A stretch of 64,000 bases of DNA from Puffinus mauretanicus (Eukaryota > Chordata > Aves > Procellariiformes > Procellariidae). The stretch is from contig JAJKFH010000157.1 of NCBI GenBank assembly GCA_023333565.1, forward strand, positions 434,001 through 498,000, written 5' to 3'. The notes under the pieces were generated by a model. The model made no database searches. It was not told the origin of the DNA and saw only the letters and a program-made list of their open reading frames with translations. Of this stretch, positions 26,369 through 39,400 are shown in pieces (the stretch's first letter is position 1; each line of letters begins with the position of its first letter). Both the position numbers and the translations under genes were made by a program.

Positions 26369-26889
26369 TGTCCTGGTTTCGGCTGGGATAGGGTTAAATT
26401 TCTTCCTAGTGCCATGTTTTGGGTTTAGTATGAGGAGAATGTTGATAACACACTAATGTTTTCAGTTGTTGCTAAGTGCCCTCCTAGTCCAAGGACAGCT
26501 CCCGTGCCTACTGACTGAGCTAGGTACACAAGATGGGAGGGAACATAATCAGGACAGCCAGCCCAGCTGGCTAATGGGGTATTCCATACCATGTGACGTC
26601 ATGCTCAGTAGATGAAGGGTAGGCGTGATCCAGGAAGTATCGATCGCTACTTGGTTATCAGTCAGCGCGGGTGGTGAGCAATTGCATTGTGCATCCCTCA
26701 TTTTGTATATTCTATCATTATTTATTATCATTATTTTCCCTTTTCTGTTCTATTAAACTGTCTTTATCTCAACCCACGAGTTTTTCTCACTCTTACCCTT
26801 CCGATTCTCTCCCCGTCCCACTGGGGGGGCGGGGGGAGTGAGTGAGCGGCTGCGTGGTATTTGGCTGCCTGCCAGGTTAAACCACGACA
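26369..26889 (+). mobile_element. Solo ERVL LTR A
   Basis: A 521-bp LTR that starts TGTCCTGGTTTCGGCTGG and ends TTAAACCACGACA. It is flanked by the perfect duplication ATCAC and has no internal retroviral sequence, so it is a solo LTR left by recombination between the two LTRs of a provirus. It is closely similar to LTR B and to the 3' LTR of the provirus at 51915-57991. Orientation is set by TATTAAA (26751-26757), the likely polyadenylation signal, followed by a U5 with a G-run. The copy looks young. Confidence 0.95.
26594..26601 (+). promoter_or_regulatory. Perfect CRE (TGACGTCA) in U3 of LTR A
   Basis: The palindromic CREB/ATF consensus TGACGTCA lies in U3. The same octamer is intact at the equivalent place in LTR B (27664-27671) and in the provirus 3' LTR (52200-52207), and is changed to TGACATCA in the older LTR C. 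Known CRE function is cAMP/ATF-responsive transcription. Use here is inferred. Confidence 0.6.
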
Positions 26890-27378
26890 ATCACTTAAGA
26901 ACAGAAGACAATTCATTGGATGTTCCACTTTTTTTTTCTTTCTCTCAGCACTCTGTGTGTGTGTTGTTTTGGTTTGGTTTTAAAATTGATGTAGCATATA
27001 TGGAGCTGCAGGGATTTGTACCATTATTTTGACTAGGCACAGTTTTGGAAACTTCCAAACAAAATATCAAATTCTGAGATTGGCTTATTTTAGCCAAATT
27101 GTCTGCCAGGGCACAGACATGGTACAAAGGGAACATGGTACATGTTTGAATGGATAATCAATGGATGGATGTCCCCATTCCTGTATGAAGGAATCTTCTT
27201 ACTGACTATACAGATTGGCACAAAAAGGTAAGAAAGAATCTGCATGAAACAGAGAAAAAAAAGGTCAGCAATCTGAAGAGATACTTTTGCTCCCACCTGG
27301 ATCTCCATGAATCTCAAGAAGACAAAACAACACAGTCTTGAACAGTGGTGGTAGGACTGCCCAGAACATGAAGCCCCT
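26890..27378. other. Unique spacer between inverted solo LTRs
   Basis: This 489-bp stretch contains both inner target duplications (ATCAC at 26890-26894, CCCCT at 27374-27378) and a short GT repeat near 26956. It has no coding or retroviral similarity that I can see. It forms the loop between the two inverted LTR arms. Confidence 0.7.
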
Positions 27379-27896
27379 TGTCGTGGTTTAATCTGGCAGG
27401 CAGCCAAATACCACGCAGCCGCTCACTCACTCCCCCCACCCCCAGCGGGACGGGGAGAGAATCGGAAGGGTAAGAGTGAGAAAAACTCGTGGGTTGAGAT
27501 AAAGACAGTTTAATAGAACAGGAAAAAAGGGAAAATAATAATGATAATGATAAAATATACAAAATGAGTGATGCACAATGCAATTGCTCACCACCCGCAC
27601 TGACCGATAACCAAGTAGCGATCGGTACTTCCTGGATCACGCCTACCGTTCATATACTGAGCATGACGTCACATGGTATGGAATACCCCATTAGCCAGCT
27701 GGGCTGGCTGTCCTGATTATGTTCCCTCCCATCTTGTGTCCCTAGCTCAGTCAGTAGGCGCGGGAGCTGTCCTTGGACTAGGAGGGCACTTAGCAACAAC
27801 TGAAAACATCAGTGTGTTATCAACATTCTCCTCATACTAAATCCAAAACACAGCACTAGGAAGAAATTTAACCCTATCCCAGCCAAAACCAGGACA
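27379..27896 (-). mobile_element. Solo ERVL LTR B (inverted relative to A)
   Basis: A 518-bp LTR on the minus strand, reading TGTCGTGGTTTAATCTGG on the plus strand at its left end and ending AGGACA. It is flanked by the perfect duplication CCCCT (27374-27378 and 27897-27901). The polyadenylation signal complement TTTAATA is at 27509-27515 and the CRE at 27664-27671. The separate, different duplications show that A and B were two independent insertions rather than one inverted duplication. Confidence 0.95.
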
Positions 27897-27950
27897 CCCC
27901 TGTAGTGTAAATCATCACAGAACAGGAAATTTAGGAAAATCAAACTGAAT

Positions 27951-27990
27951 AAAAACAAAACAAAACAAAACAAAACAAAACAACAACAAA
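27951..27990. repeat. (AAAAC)n microsatellite
   Basis: About seven units of AAAAC, followed by CAACAACAAA, lie 50 bp to the right of LTR B. Typical slippage repeat, no further meaning seen. Confidence 0.9.
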
Positions 27991-27996
27991 AAATTA

Positions 27997-30900
27997 ACAA
28001 AACAAAAAACCCCACCTGAATCAAATAAAAGCCAGACCCTTTACCTTACACTAGCTATGAATAGGCAGGCTTTAAGTATTCAGACTGTCAGAGTGAGGAT
28101 TACATGCAATATTTTCTTGTTTCATGAGCTGTGCAGTTTCTTGCTATCAGAAAGAGGAATGCAGAGGTTATCATAAGCAAAATTATAGCTATCTGCACCA
28201 CCCAGATGAGTGGATAACAGTTTTCATCTGTTAGGCTTTGCTGTGGGAGAGAAAGAAATGGGAGATAGATGCCTCCACTTAAATTAAAATTAATCTATTT
28301 TTGGAATGGAGAACTACAGATGTCAGTGGCCTTGAACAATTTCAAGAAGAACAGACCAAATTGCGTTTGGGATATGAGCATGCAGAAGATTCCCCAATTG
28401 AAAAATAACAAGTCAATCAAAAAGCAAAAGCAAGGAGAAAAGGAAGAAAGGGATAAGGGATCAGAAAGAGGGACAAGGAAATTAGTGGGGTGGGGACTGC
28501 AGAACTGTGGAGACCTGCACTTTTGTTCAGATAGTTATGGGAATATTAACTTAGAATATGCACTCCATCATGAGTCTGTACTAAAGCCAAACAATTTCTG
28601 ACTTTAGGGGGAGCAGAGTGGGAGAACAGAAGATATTCTTCAACCCCTGTTTGGTCTTAGAGGAACTTGGAGAATACAGTAAGGTAATTTTTCTGAGGAT
28701 ATTTTGCACTAAATGAATATTTACGCACTAATTCAAAGATTATGTTAGAAGTGTTGAAGGCATATTTACAGAATGAGAAACACTTCAAGAGTTGTGTGCA
28801 CCCCATATGGACTTAAATTCCCATATGGAATTAAACAAGCAGAACCAAGAGGTTTTGCTGCCTTCTTTTTCAAGACCTTTGTATACAATCGATTTCAAGG
28901 GTCGCTTAGCATTGCAGACTCTTTTAAGATATTGTCATAGCCAGATACAGGCTAGAGAATGTATACGCAGGAAGATCTTAGAGGAAGTAAAGAAGGAAAC
29001 AAGTCATTACCAAAAGAGAAAGCTGGAATCAGCTACATTTTTTAGAAGTATTTATGAGGAAAGGCAGTACAGCTTTGTCAGATACATTTGCTGAATGTAA
29101 GGAAAGGAAAAATGCAACGGGATCTGATCGAGTTATGTGATCCTCACATCCACAGCAAGTGGATGCTGTTCCAGGAATATTATAGTTCTTCTGAGGTCTT
29201 TCCAGAAGCCAGGAGAGGGGAGCGCTAGTATTTTAATAACAATGCAGATCTGACAAAAAGGGAGTCTGACAGGAAGATTTGCTTCTGAGGCCAAATAAGA
29301 AAGATAGAAGTTCCCAACCTTATTTTGCCAATGAAAACCAGATCTTCCCCAGCGGCTGACAAAATGTTTTCAAAGATTCATGGATTTCCTTCCTTCCAGG
29401 CCTGGAAATGTCTCAAAGCATGTGAGTTGTCTCCTTCAAGGAAGGCTCTCTCCAGGGTCTCTGAAGCGCCATTGCTGCCTTCTCTGTCTTTCTTTCTCTC
29501 CTCACTTCACTGCTACCTCACTCCCTCTCCTACTTCCCCAAAAGAACATAATTGAAATAAACGACAAATGAAATTAAATAAATAAATACAGCGACACAAA
29601 ACATTGTGTTCTAATAAAAAATGTTTCAGTAATCATCATCTTAACCATTTCACATACCTGAAGCAAGCAAAAGCAGGCATTCATTATACTGTGCTACCAG
29701 GCAAAAGAGAATTTGGGACCAATAAACCAATAAAGAAGGAATTATATGAGATTTTTGCTTCTCAAAATTTTCCTTTTTCAAATAAGAATAACTTGTTTTG
29801 TCCTTACTGGTTAAGGAAGCTAAACTTATTGAACAACACTCTACATCAATTCATCTTCACTCATAATTATTTTAAATTATTTTACCTTTTTCTAAATGCC
29901 CTTGAATTTTTCAGCTTCTTTATAAAAATAAGAATAGTATCAGGCTACACACACGCACTTAGCGATATCTATAAAGACAAAATTTTATGTCTCTGAGCTG
30001 CTGTGCAATAAATAGCAGATAGGGATAAACAGGAAAATCTGGATTTGGCCCACAAAAAAAAATTGCATTATAAATTAAAAGAAATAGCTGGAGAGGGAGA
30101 GGAGGAGGAGAGGGAACTTGTTCCTAGGATGAGACTTTATATGGGAATTTTCAGCCAGTAGAATACTTTTATGGACATGTTTTTAATTCTTGAAAATAGG
30201 GGTTGGTAATGGAAATGCTGACAAACCTTTTGGTGTTCATAGGACTGTAATATCCTGTTTAATGCAACCAAAATTGCAAGGTATGCTTTTTATCCTTTTC
30301 TGCTAAGAAGGCAATTACACAAGCATTTTGTTGAAGTAGTTTATAATATGATTAAATAGGCAACATTAAATCAACTGGTGATTGAATCCTCAAGAGAGAA
30401 TGCATTTCAGGTAAACTTGAGAGTTACCATACTTCTTTATATTTAAAAGCCCTTTAAGCAGGACACATGATGGCGTGATACCACTCATCCTAGGCTCGGG
30501 TTGAAAATGAAGGTGCTCAAAAGTATAAATATTCTGTATTTTCTGCTCCTGCTATCTTAATTTTAATGTTTACAGAATGTGATGAAAGCTGGCTATATTT
30601 GCATTTTATTTAATCTTAGGGAAGACTAAACTTCACACATCTGGTGAAGGCAATCTTCTAAAGTGTTTGCTTATGTAAATTAAAAATAAGATTTCACCTG
30701 CTACATTTCTAAGCAATTTGTTTGTGCTCACAACTGTAACTAACAAAGATTACATTTTTGAATCCATGTAATTCAATTTGTACTTCCCTCTAATTCACCT
30801 CATATTAGTATTTTTTTGTTTGCATTCACATAGTCCTATGTTCATAAATATAAATTAAAAAGAGTTTGTTAGCAAAAAAAGAAGAGAACTAGAAATCTTC

Positions 30901-31129
30901 CATAAATAATAATTCTCAATCCTGTGTTCCTCCTCTGGACTAGAGACAGGAGAAGTCACAAACTTCAGACAAGAAATTAGCTATAAAATTCTATATTTTT
31001 GAAGAAGTTCTTATTTCAGTATTATGGTTCCAGTTCAAATATTTGTAGTTTATTAAATCTTCTTCTATGTCTGATACTGATGAAAACTAAAATATTTAAC
31101 TCCATTAATGTTTCATTATAAATCAGTTT
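27997..31129. other. Unique AT-rich sequence, nothing identified
   Basis: Two reading frames of 100-110 codons (28269-28601 and 28792-29094, both plus) lie here. Their translations are charged and domain-free, with no visible splice or Kozak context, so I do not call them genes. No transposon was recognised. Confidence 0.45.
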
Positions 31130-31830
31130 CTGTCACCTTGTCCTAATTGTTGTTGTCTCTCTTTGAATATCCTTCAACTCATGCATGTGTTTGTTAATGC
31201 AATGTCCAGACCTCTAGGTAATGTTCCACATGAATAGCGTTAGGCTGTCTATACACAGACTCTTCTTACCTTCCTGAGCTGTAAAATGAATATGCATCTT
31301 GAAATTAACTGAGCCTTTTTTTTTTTTATTTGCTGCTCAATTGTATTATCAACTTATATTTTTCTGTCCACAGACTGTCAAATCAACATAACTGCTTACC
31401 TTTCACAGCCTGTCTTGGTTAAATATCATCTGGGCATTGCACTGTCTGCTGCTGATTTCCACCTCTGAACTACTGAAGATACGCAGACCCAGGAGGTCTT
31501 CTGGGTAGCCTCTTAGAATCCACCTTGGTGCCCTATTATTTGCTGCTTATCAAAAATCTCTGCTTAGCGTTCTTCGGCCCCTTTTCAATCCATGTATCAG
31601 TATTCATACCCAAGCCTCTACAAATTAGTCTGAGGGTGAGATTTTGCAAGAGATTTGAAAGCTTTACTAAAATCAAACTACAGTGCATCTGCCATTTCCC
31701 TTCACTCACAAAGTTAAAAATTCTGTGCAATACAAAGCAAATAAAGTCAGCCTGGTAAGAATTATTCTTTACAAATCAAGCTGCATATTGCTCACGGTTA
31801 TCTTTTAGAAAAATTAATTAGACTAACAGG
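31130..31830 (-). repeat. Probable ancient CR1-clade LINE remnant (antisense)
   Basis: The plus strand resembles the complement of part of the ORF2 of an old CR1-clade LINE, best around 31560-31800 (a long T/C-rich segment followed by an 'aatacaaagcaaataaagtcagcctgg' type stretch). It is heavily diverged and without a reading frame. Limits are approximate and the call rests on pattern memory. Confidence 0.4.
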
Positions 31831-32459
31831 GCAGCTATTGCCAAGAGTCAAAATGGTATAAGTCTCCCGAGGACAGCTGTTCCTGTGAATTGCATCCCAA
31901 ATTAAGAAAGTAGGCACTCTCAGATTTAAAGAACTGGAGGAATATACCAGAGAAAGGTTTGAAGCAGGTTCAAATAATAAGATTACTATAGATGTAGTGG
32001 TATGTGACCTTAAAGTTTCTGAACCTAAAAAAATCCAAATTCGTAGCCTTGAAATATGTGCAGGGTAAAATTCACTGCAACTCAGTTCACATCAATAGAG
32101 AAGTGATGATTTAGCCCAGCTGAAAGTTGGTTTGTATACTTCTAATTATAAAGAAATCTTTGGAGTTATCATTTTAGGCACAGGAGTGACTATGTTTGCC
32201 TAAAAGTTGCTAATGAACCCCGTGGGATAGATAACTGAAAAGAAAAAAAGGGAAAAATTTCACATTTATAGATCTTTAAAAATTTAAAGTTTTAGAAATG
32301 AAAGAGGTCAAGCTCTTACATAGCTCTAAGTTTGTCCTTATAAATGTCTGAGACAGGTGGGATTTGTACACATATCCATTGAATTTCCAATGAAATGAAA
32401 TGGAGAAATGGCCTAGAATTAGGCCATAAATAGTCATATATCAAATAATAATTAATATA

Positions 32460-32720
32460 TGTCTTTGCTGACCTTCATGAGGCTTCTGTCAGCCCATTCC
32501 TCCAGCTTCTCAGAGTCCCTCAGAATGACAGCCCTGCCTTGCAGAGTACTGACTACTCACACTAATGTTGCGTCACATGTGAACTTGATGATGGTGCGCT
32601 CCATCCCATCGGCCATCTAACTGGTGAAGATGTTAATCAGCATTAGCCCCTGAATTGCCCCATGAGGACTGCTACTCATACAGCCACTCATCTGTTCAAC
32701 ACAAAGAAATTAAAGTTACT
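32460..32720 (-). repeat. CR1 ORF2 remnant (antisense)
   Basis: The plus strand matches the typical complement of bird CR1 ORF2: a block about fitting 'ccattcctccagcttctcagagtccct' (32493-32520) and 'gcgctccatcccatcggcca...gtgaagatgttaatcagca' (32598-32642), ending in 'cccctgaattgccccatgaggac'. It is older than the CR1 copies at 42.7 and 58.4 kb. The fragment is isolated and has neither CR1 end. Confidence 0.7.
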
Positions 32721-35700
32721 ATTAGAAATTTTACTTTTGCAGTCCAGCTCCTGAGGGTTAAGATTAGTTTCCTTAATGTTGCAGAGGATTTCAGCGTGAA
32801 AAGAAATCCGGATCAAAACTTTACTGTCTTTATCAATTTCATTCTGAAGTCTACAATGTCATTGCCAAACATATAACATAAATGTCAATTCAGGTTGAAA
32901 GCCACACCTAAATAACTATCAGTATGACTAGTTTCAAAGCTAGAGTGATTTATGCATACACAATTAACATTATTTATAAGAATACTTTCCTGATTTTAAG
33001 ACATAATCAAATGTACAAAAAAATGGAAACATCTACACAATCTTTGTAGAGTTCAAAGCTCTGTTATATATTTGTTATTTCATGCCTTAATAAATGTTTT
33101 CTGTGACAGGAATATTAAAGCAATTTACTGGAAGTGTTTTTTCCCTCTTTTTAAGTATTATCCAAGCAGTAGCCCTTGGCTAATATAACTGATCATAGCT
33201 CCGTGGTTATAGTAGCTTTTACAATTCACACTAGAAGCCTCACAAAGACAAAGTTTTAGATAGCTGTGGAAATTTTAAAGTTATAATAGTCATCCATTTT
33301 TATACTGGTTGTGTGTATAACAAAATATAATCATAATCCTAAAATACTACCACAGTAGGAAAATGTTATTGTGGAATCACTGCAGTGCTTAAAATTAGGT
33401 GAACAGGTTGTGCTTCTGCTCAGGGGAAGAACTAAATTTCCAGGCATTTCAAAACCTGTGCCTCTCTGTAGTTGAATGGTAGGTAAGGCAATGGTTTGTG
33501 GTCTTTTTTCTAACTTGAAAACAGTCATGGGGGAAGCAACCCCATTTGCCTTTCTCACTTTCCAGCTCAAGTAGACTTCTTCCTGGCTCCTACAACAGGA
33601 AATAGATTTTTTTTTGGTTCAGATGAATGAACCACATTGGTTTTATTCAGTTGCAAGGATGCAAAACCAGAAGATAGTACCTGAAGACTTACTATCACTT
33701 TAGCTGTTGAATTTTCACTGGCAGAATGCTATAAAATTGTGACATAAAATATCAGCTGTATCAGAAGCAGTCTGCTTTGGAAAATAAGTTTTCAAACCTC
33801 ACACAGTGTAAAGGGTGGTAATATATAGTCCAGCCTGCTTAACAGGTCAAGCAAGCTCAGGATAAGAGAGTCTCCACCCAGAGGTGGCTCATCATACTTC
33901 CAATTGTAACATGGATTCCAATTGTAACCTCATTCGTGCATATATATAAAAAAGTATTTCCTCACACAAAGCACGTTGCCATTAATGACAGCTTCCATTT
34001 TCTTCCTTCCTATTAAATTAAAAAGTGAAAAAAGATGAGATTTAAAAGCCAAGCACAAAGTGTCTGAAAGCCTACAACACTCCAGGGCTAACTTTCTTGG
34101 GCTTTTTAGTTTTAATAATGCTTTGGTGAACAGTTAGCATATCCTACTAATCAACATAATTGTATATGATCAGAAGCTTATGTGAAAACATGAAAATATC
34201 TACAAGCCTCCAGAAAAACTGTATGGATGATAATCATATTAGCTACATTTTTAGGCTCTGGCATATTGGCAGAATATCTCACTTGTCAAATGCCTGACTT
34301 TGGTAGGCTCTTAGATCTCACTGTTGAACCCTGTGGTTTTGCATTAAAAGAGCAAGAACACTTCACTCCCACAATGATTGTCGTTATTTTCAGATACGTT
34401 CATGTGATGCCTAATGCTTCTTCCCTACATCATCTTTTAAACATTGACAAATTGCCAGGAATCAAAACAGATATTACATATTGATGCCATATAACCTTGT
34501 GATTCTAGTTGCTAATTTCATACGTTATAGTAAAAATAAACTTTGCAGCTATTCTCTTCTTTGAAAGATAGAAAGAATCACGTATCCTGGTTCCTTGAGA
34601 ACAGGCTGGAGATCTGTAATGTCCATAACCTGATAAACTAAACCATGAAGACCCACAATGGGGTTTTAAACCCCTCTAAAATATTTTAACAGCAATATAC
34701 TGCCCACCCGAACAGAAGTATGTCTTTAACCTTTACCTGTTGAGTCAAAATGTCAAGTAAGAGGATCAGCAAGTTAAGCATCAAAATGCTTGCTTACAAA
34801 TGAAAGCTGACATCAGATGACAGTCTCTCTCTGATTCCCAAATATTAATTGCATTTCAACCACAGAATTGTCAAGAGCCTGCCCACTGGATTTTCCAGGG
34901 TTAGCACATGGAAGAGGGGGCTGGGGTTACAAGTGGCTTTTAGGGATGGTCCCTTTTAGGCAAAAGGAAAAGGAGGACATATTTTTAACAGAAATGTTGG
35001 CTTCAGAAAGTCTCTGGAAAACAGAGTACTTCCCTATCCAGTACTTCTCTGCTGTTTTCCTTTCAGCATGTAGGATAGATTTCTTACAGAAATGGAGGTA
35101 GTAGAACTTCTGACACAGAGACATAGAAGTGTTACCCGTAGCTCTGTCCAGACATGTGTCTCCCTCCATCAGTCACTCTTTCTCTGGTTCCTTCTGTAGT
35201 CTTTCATTCTCTAAGCAGATCATGACAGGAGTAATGGTAGATATAGGAAAGCTTTAGAAGTGCTGAAGCTGAGGACTGGAAGAGAAGAAAAACCTTGAGC
35301 TAAAAACTAGTTAGCCCATTCAAAGATATGTCTGAATACAGCATGCTGGGAGACCAGTAGCTAATTGTATGAATCGACTGGTGAAGTTCACCTGAAAGAG
35401 ATACAAGTTTCTCTTCTAGCCTGTTGTCTGTTAGTTTTACTGCACTTATTTAGAAGACAGTTATTAGCTTCAGATCATAATTCCCTTTTAACACCATTAC
35501 TAGGGAACTCACCAGTTGATTTCCTCTCAAGCTGAAAGTTACATCGCTGCATTAGGCATTCGTTGCTAGTGGGCTTTATTTTTGTTTTAATTGCCTTCTT
35601 CAGCAGCATCCAGCTCTAATATCCAGCAAGAACTAGACTATAACATTGATATTAATGCCTGAAAAAAAATGTGTTTAACTCTATTGTTGCTGTGCAGCAG

Positions 35701-35988
35701 GTTTCCTCATGCAGCTTAGGTCCAGGCTAGCTAGCGCTCTTCCAGATGGCACCAACGCATGGTTTGGTGGTAGCAGAAACAAGGAGGAATATTGCTAAAT
35801 AGCCAATTTGGGTACAGCCACCGCATTTCATGCCTCATTCAGGTGAGGCAGCTGAATCATACAGACCTCAGCAGGGCCACAATACTTGCTCTCAGAGCCA
35901 GCAAATGGCACCCAGAGTGTTTTATTTGTTAGAATAATATATCCTGTAAGCTTATTTCTTAGCAGGAGGTAGGTGTGATGATGAAAAC
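32721..35988. other. Unique sequence, nothing identified
   Basis: No exon, RNA gene or transposon recognised. The longest reading frames are 85 codons or fewer and lack recognisable motifs. Confidence 0.5.
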
Positions 35989-35997
35989 ATTCAACAG

Positions 35998-36473
35998 TCA
36001 GGGCACAACATGGGCCAGGGTCTCCCTGGAGCCAAGTGCTATGGAGGTTCCGCATGCAGGGGTCCCCATCAGCGCAGGGCCTGGCAGCCTGTCCTGTCCC
36101 GCCACCCCAGCCAGGAGCAGGGCAGCTGGGGGGCACCAGGGCAGCCCCAGCCCCGGGCATCGGGCACCTCCTTGGGAACAGGGACAGGCCGAGGCCAGGC
36201 TGGGACATGGGCTCACGGGTGGGTCTGGCTCAGCAGGGCCCATGGCTGGGCAGGGCAGGGCTGTTGGGAGCTGGAGACCGGCCCTGCTGCGGCATCGCTG
36301 TGGCAAGGGCTGACGGGCCTCGGGGGCTGACGTGGGGTCCTGGGCAGGGTGGGGGGAGCCTCAGGGCGGTGAGCAGGAACAGTCAGACCCATCAGTGCCC
36401 CCAGGGCCTTGGCACCAGCAACAGGGTAGCGCCATTAGAGCTTTATTCCTGCAAATATTTATTTTCATAAGTA
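35998..36473. repeat. GC-rich insert of unknown origin
   Basis: From about 36000 to 36430 the sequence switches abruptly to GC-rich, CpG-containing DNA (tracts such as CAGCCCCAGCCCCGGGCATC). The AT-rich background returns at about 36440. The 9-mer ATTCAACAG occurs just before (35989-35997) and just after (36474-36482) the block plus an AT-rich tail, which could be a target duplication of an inserted element. Several overlapping long reading frames on both strands reflect base composition rather than coding. I do not recognise the family. An LTR, a retrocopy or a dispersed GC-rich repeat are all possible. Confidence 0.4.
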
Positions 36474-36482
36474 ATTCAACAG

Positions 36483-39400
36483 GTTTGTTTCCTCATAATG
36501 TATGGAACTGAAATGGACAGGAAAAACCACAGCAAAACTGCTGACATTTCTGCATGGCTGTGCAGCCTTCTATAAAAAAAGCTATTTATTTTGAACATGA
36601 AAATCTATGAGTTCAAGTAAAGATCACCATAAAGGAGGTGACCCACAAGATACTAAAATTGCCTCTTCTCTCTTCTATTAGCACCTGAAGGCCTCCACCC
36701 TGAATGGTTTCCAGAATGACAGTGAGCAATAGCAAAATTAGTGTAAAACTGACCTTTCTTTATGCACATGCCATAACTTTTGATTGTCTTACTGAATCAA
36801 TAGTCTGTGCCAAAAGCAGCATTGAAAACTATTAATCATGGGCTACCATGAGTCCTGCAGGTACTGGGGTTCTTATGAAGTACCCCCATCCAAAACCAAG
36901 GAGCAGACAATTCAGCAGGCAACATTTGTGAACTCTCCTTTTTTACTGTGCTTTTTTTGGTGGACTGTTTCTGAAATGACTGTAACTTCTTTGACTGTGT
37001 TTATTGTTTGGACTGTATCAACTTTTGATGTGTTGCATTTGAAATGTAAGCTATATTAATCAAATTAGGGTTGGCCTCTCGATACAATTTCTTCCCTCCA
37101 TTTAAATAAATGTCACTCTTACAACCAGGACGATGATGGCTTACATAGTCAGTGGCACTTCTATTCTCATAAACATAAGGGGAGAAAAGCAACAGTTTAG
37201 GCAGAGGTGTTAGACAAGGAGGATTAGGGACCCTTTACGGAACCTTAGAAAACGGTAGCTTGTCCTCTCCTGGGTCAATAAGACTATTTCTGAAGTATGG
37301 ATCATACTAAATTTCCTACAGCTACGATTTTGGTGCAAGGATTTGATTTGATACTTAATTTTTTGACATTGCATTCAAACTAAGTACATGGATATGAATA
37401 AATCTTCCTTGTTACAAAAAAGTGTATAAAATACCCATAAGTACTTTCAGGCACACCGACTTAAAATATTCTTTCTGTGAGTATCCATGGCTGTGAACAT
37501 GGGTTATTCAGATGATTTTAAGCAGAGTCAATGCTAAAGGACTGCAAAGTATTCTCAGACTTTTTATATTGTATCCACTTGCATATCAGAGTGAACAGTC
37601 ACACCAAAATTATACTGTGCCTTGACTGTTACTCACATAACATGTCAGACATTATCATTATAGCTGAATCATACCTAGGGAAATCTTTTCTAAGAGCAAA
37701 GGTAGTTTACAATAACTTGTAACACCTGGCATTGAAATAGAGTAAGAGCACTCAGAGCCCTCAGCTCAGGGTGGTAGCTTTTGCGTGGGGATAATAATTA
37801 GTTAAATCACCTGAATTACATCACAGTCGCTCATCTGAGCAAGCTCAGCATGGGTCACAGACAGTAACACAGTGGGATTGACTGCCTACTCTATAGCAAT
37901 ACATTTGCAAGATAAAGGTTTAATATTTCCACTGACCAGAATTTCAATGCTCACATTACAGCTTCATGAAGCTTCATCAGCTAGCACTGTATAAATCCTC
38001 CAAGGACTTTTTCTGCTATCCCCAAGGAAGTAGTGACAAATAATTCTGTTACCTGAGAGAGGAGAAAATGGAGGCATGATGAAAGTTTGAGGGTTTGGTG
38101 GGTTTTTTTTAACATAAAAAATAAGCAGTAAAGAGTAACACTTTTTTGTTGTGGGATGTTTTTTTTTTCCCCTCTCAGTTCACCTTTAAGCTCAATTACC
38201 AGTTTAACCAACCTGCCAAATTCCACTTCTAAAACTCTTCTAATTCCATTTTGCCTTAGCTTTAGTACTAATTGAAGCTGCTGCACTTACTTTGGTTGAG
38301 ATGAACTGCTCTACTGAGTTTCCTGCAAGGAATTTGTTCAACTGTTTCCAAAGGAGACCTGAACCATGCAGAATTGTCTGTAGAACAGAAAATGATAAGC
38401 ACTGTAAAACTTTTGTTTTGATGCAAAGTTATGAAATTACAAATATAATTACAGAAAAAGATAGAGGAATACAGTCATATGTCCTAATTCAGCAAGACTC
38501 CTCTGAAACAGAAGGAACGTAACAAGCACAGTGCAAAAAGTGGAGTTAAAAAATGTCAATGCTGAGTGTAATTGGTCCTGCACTGAAACACAAACCTGAG
38601 AAAACTCCAGATAATAAAAAACAGTGGCAGGCATCCAGCAGAATGACCTCATATAAAGAAGTAAAGATTAACTACATTTTAAAAAAAGAGCTAAGAATTC
38701 TTGTTTGAACTCAGATTTAAAGACAAAGATTTAAGACAAAACTTTAACTTCCTTCCTTTTTCCCCTCTGTTCTTAAATATCTAAATATATTTCTGTAAAT
38801 GTGGGAAAAGATATGTATAAGTAGGTGTAAGTGGATTTTGTTGGCTATACAAAAGCATTTCAAATTAAATGAAGGATTCATACCCACAGAGGTCAACAAT
38901 AATATATTCACATTGCAGCACAAAAGCTTAAAGATGTTAAGAGGTTCTAAAGTATCTCCCATTTAAACATAGTAAAAATATTTTAAATATTTTCTATTTA
39001 TTGCAATTTGGAAAGTATTGATTTCTCCACTGCTACCTTTATGCCTATACATGAAAAAATGTGGTATTTACATATGCATATGAACATTTAAATAAAATGC
39101 TAATCATATATGCTTTTTGGGTAGTAAGATCTGTTACGTAGCTGACTGTCTTCCAAAATAAAGTTGCAATGTTATTTCTGTGGAAAGTTCAAAATCTACA
39201 CAGGTCAAACACCAGAAACTACCCCATAGAGAATACTCTGGAGAACACTCCTGTACTGGCAGGAAGATGGACTGCTTGGCTTAATGAGCCTCTTGGTTCT
39301 GTAACAACTTCGTTTCTAAGAAAATAGGTGAGAAGCTAATGTTCAGTGCTGGAAGTGTGATATTAATAGTGGATCAGTTTGGGGTCTTCACTGGAGACCT

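Noticed and set aside
28269..29094. Two charged reading frames of 110 and 100 codons
   Set aside because: Considered as exons, but I see no family resemblance and no consistent splice sites; not supported.
29604..29996. 130-codon plus-strand reading frame
   Set aside because: AT-driven Phe/Asn/Lys/Leu composition with no recognisable motif.
33800..34120. Possible retroelement fragment
   Set aside because: Some CR1-like wording but no alignable block; left as unique sequence.
35828..36470. Five overlapping reading frames of 102-144 codons on both strands
   Set aside because: They all lie in the GC-rich block, where stops are rare. The translations are Gly/Pro/Ala-rich without motifs.
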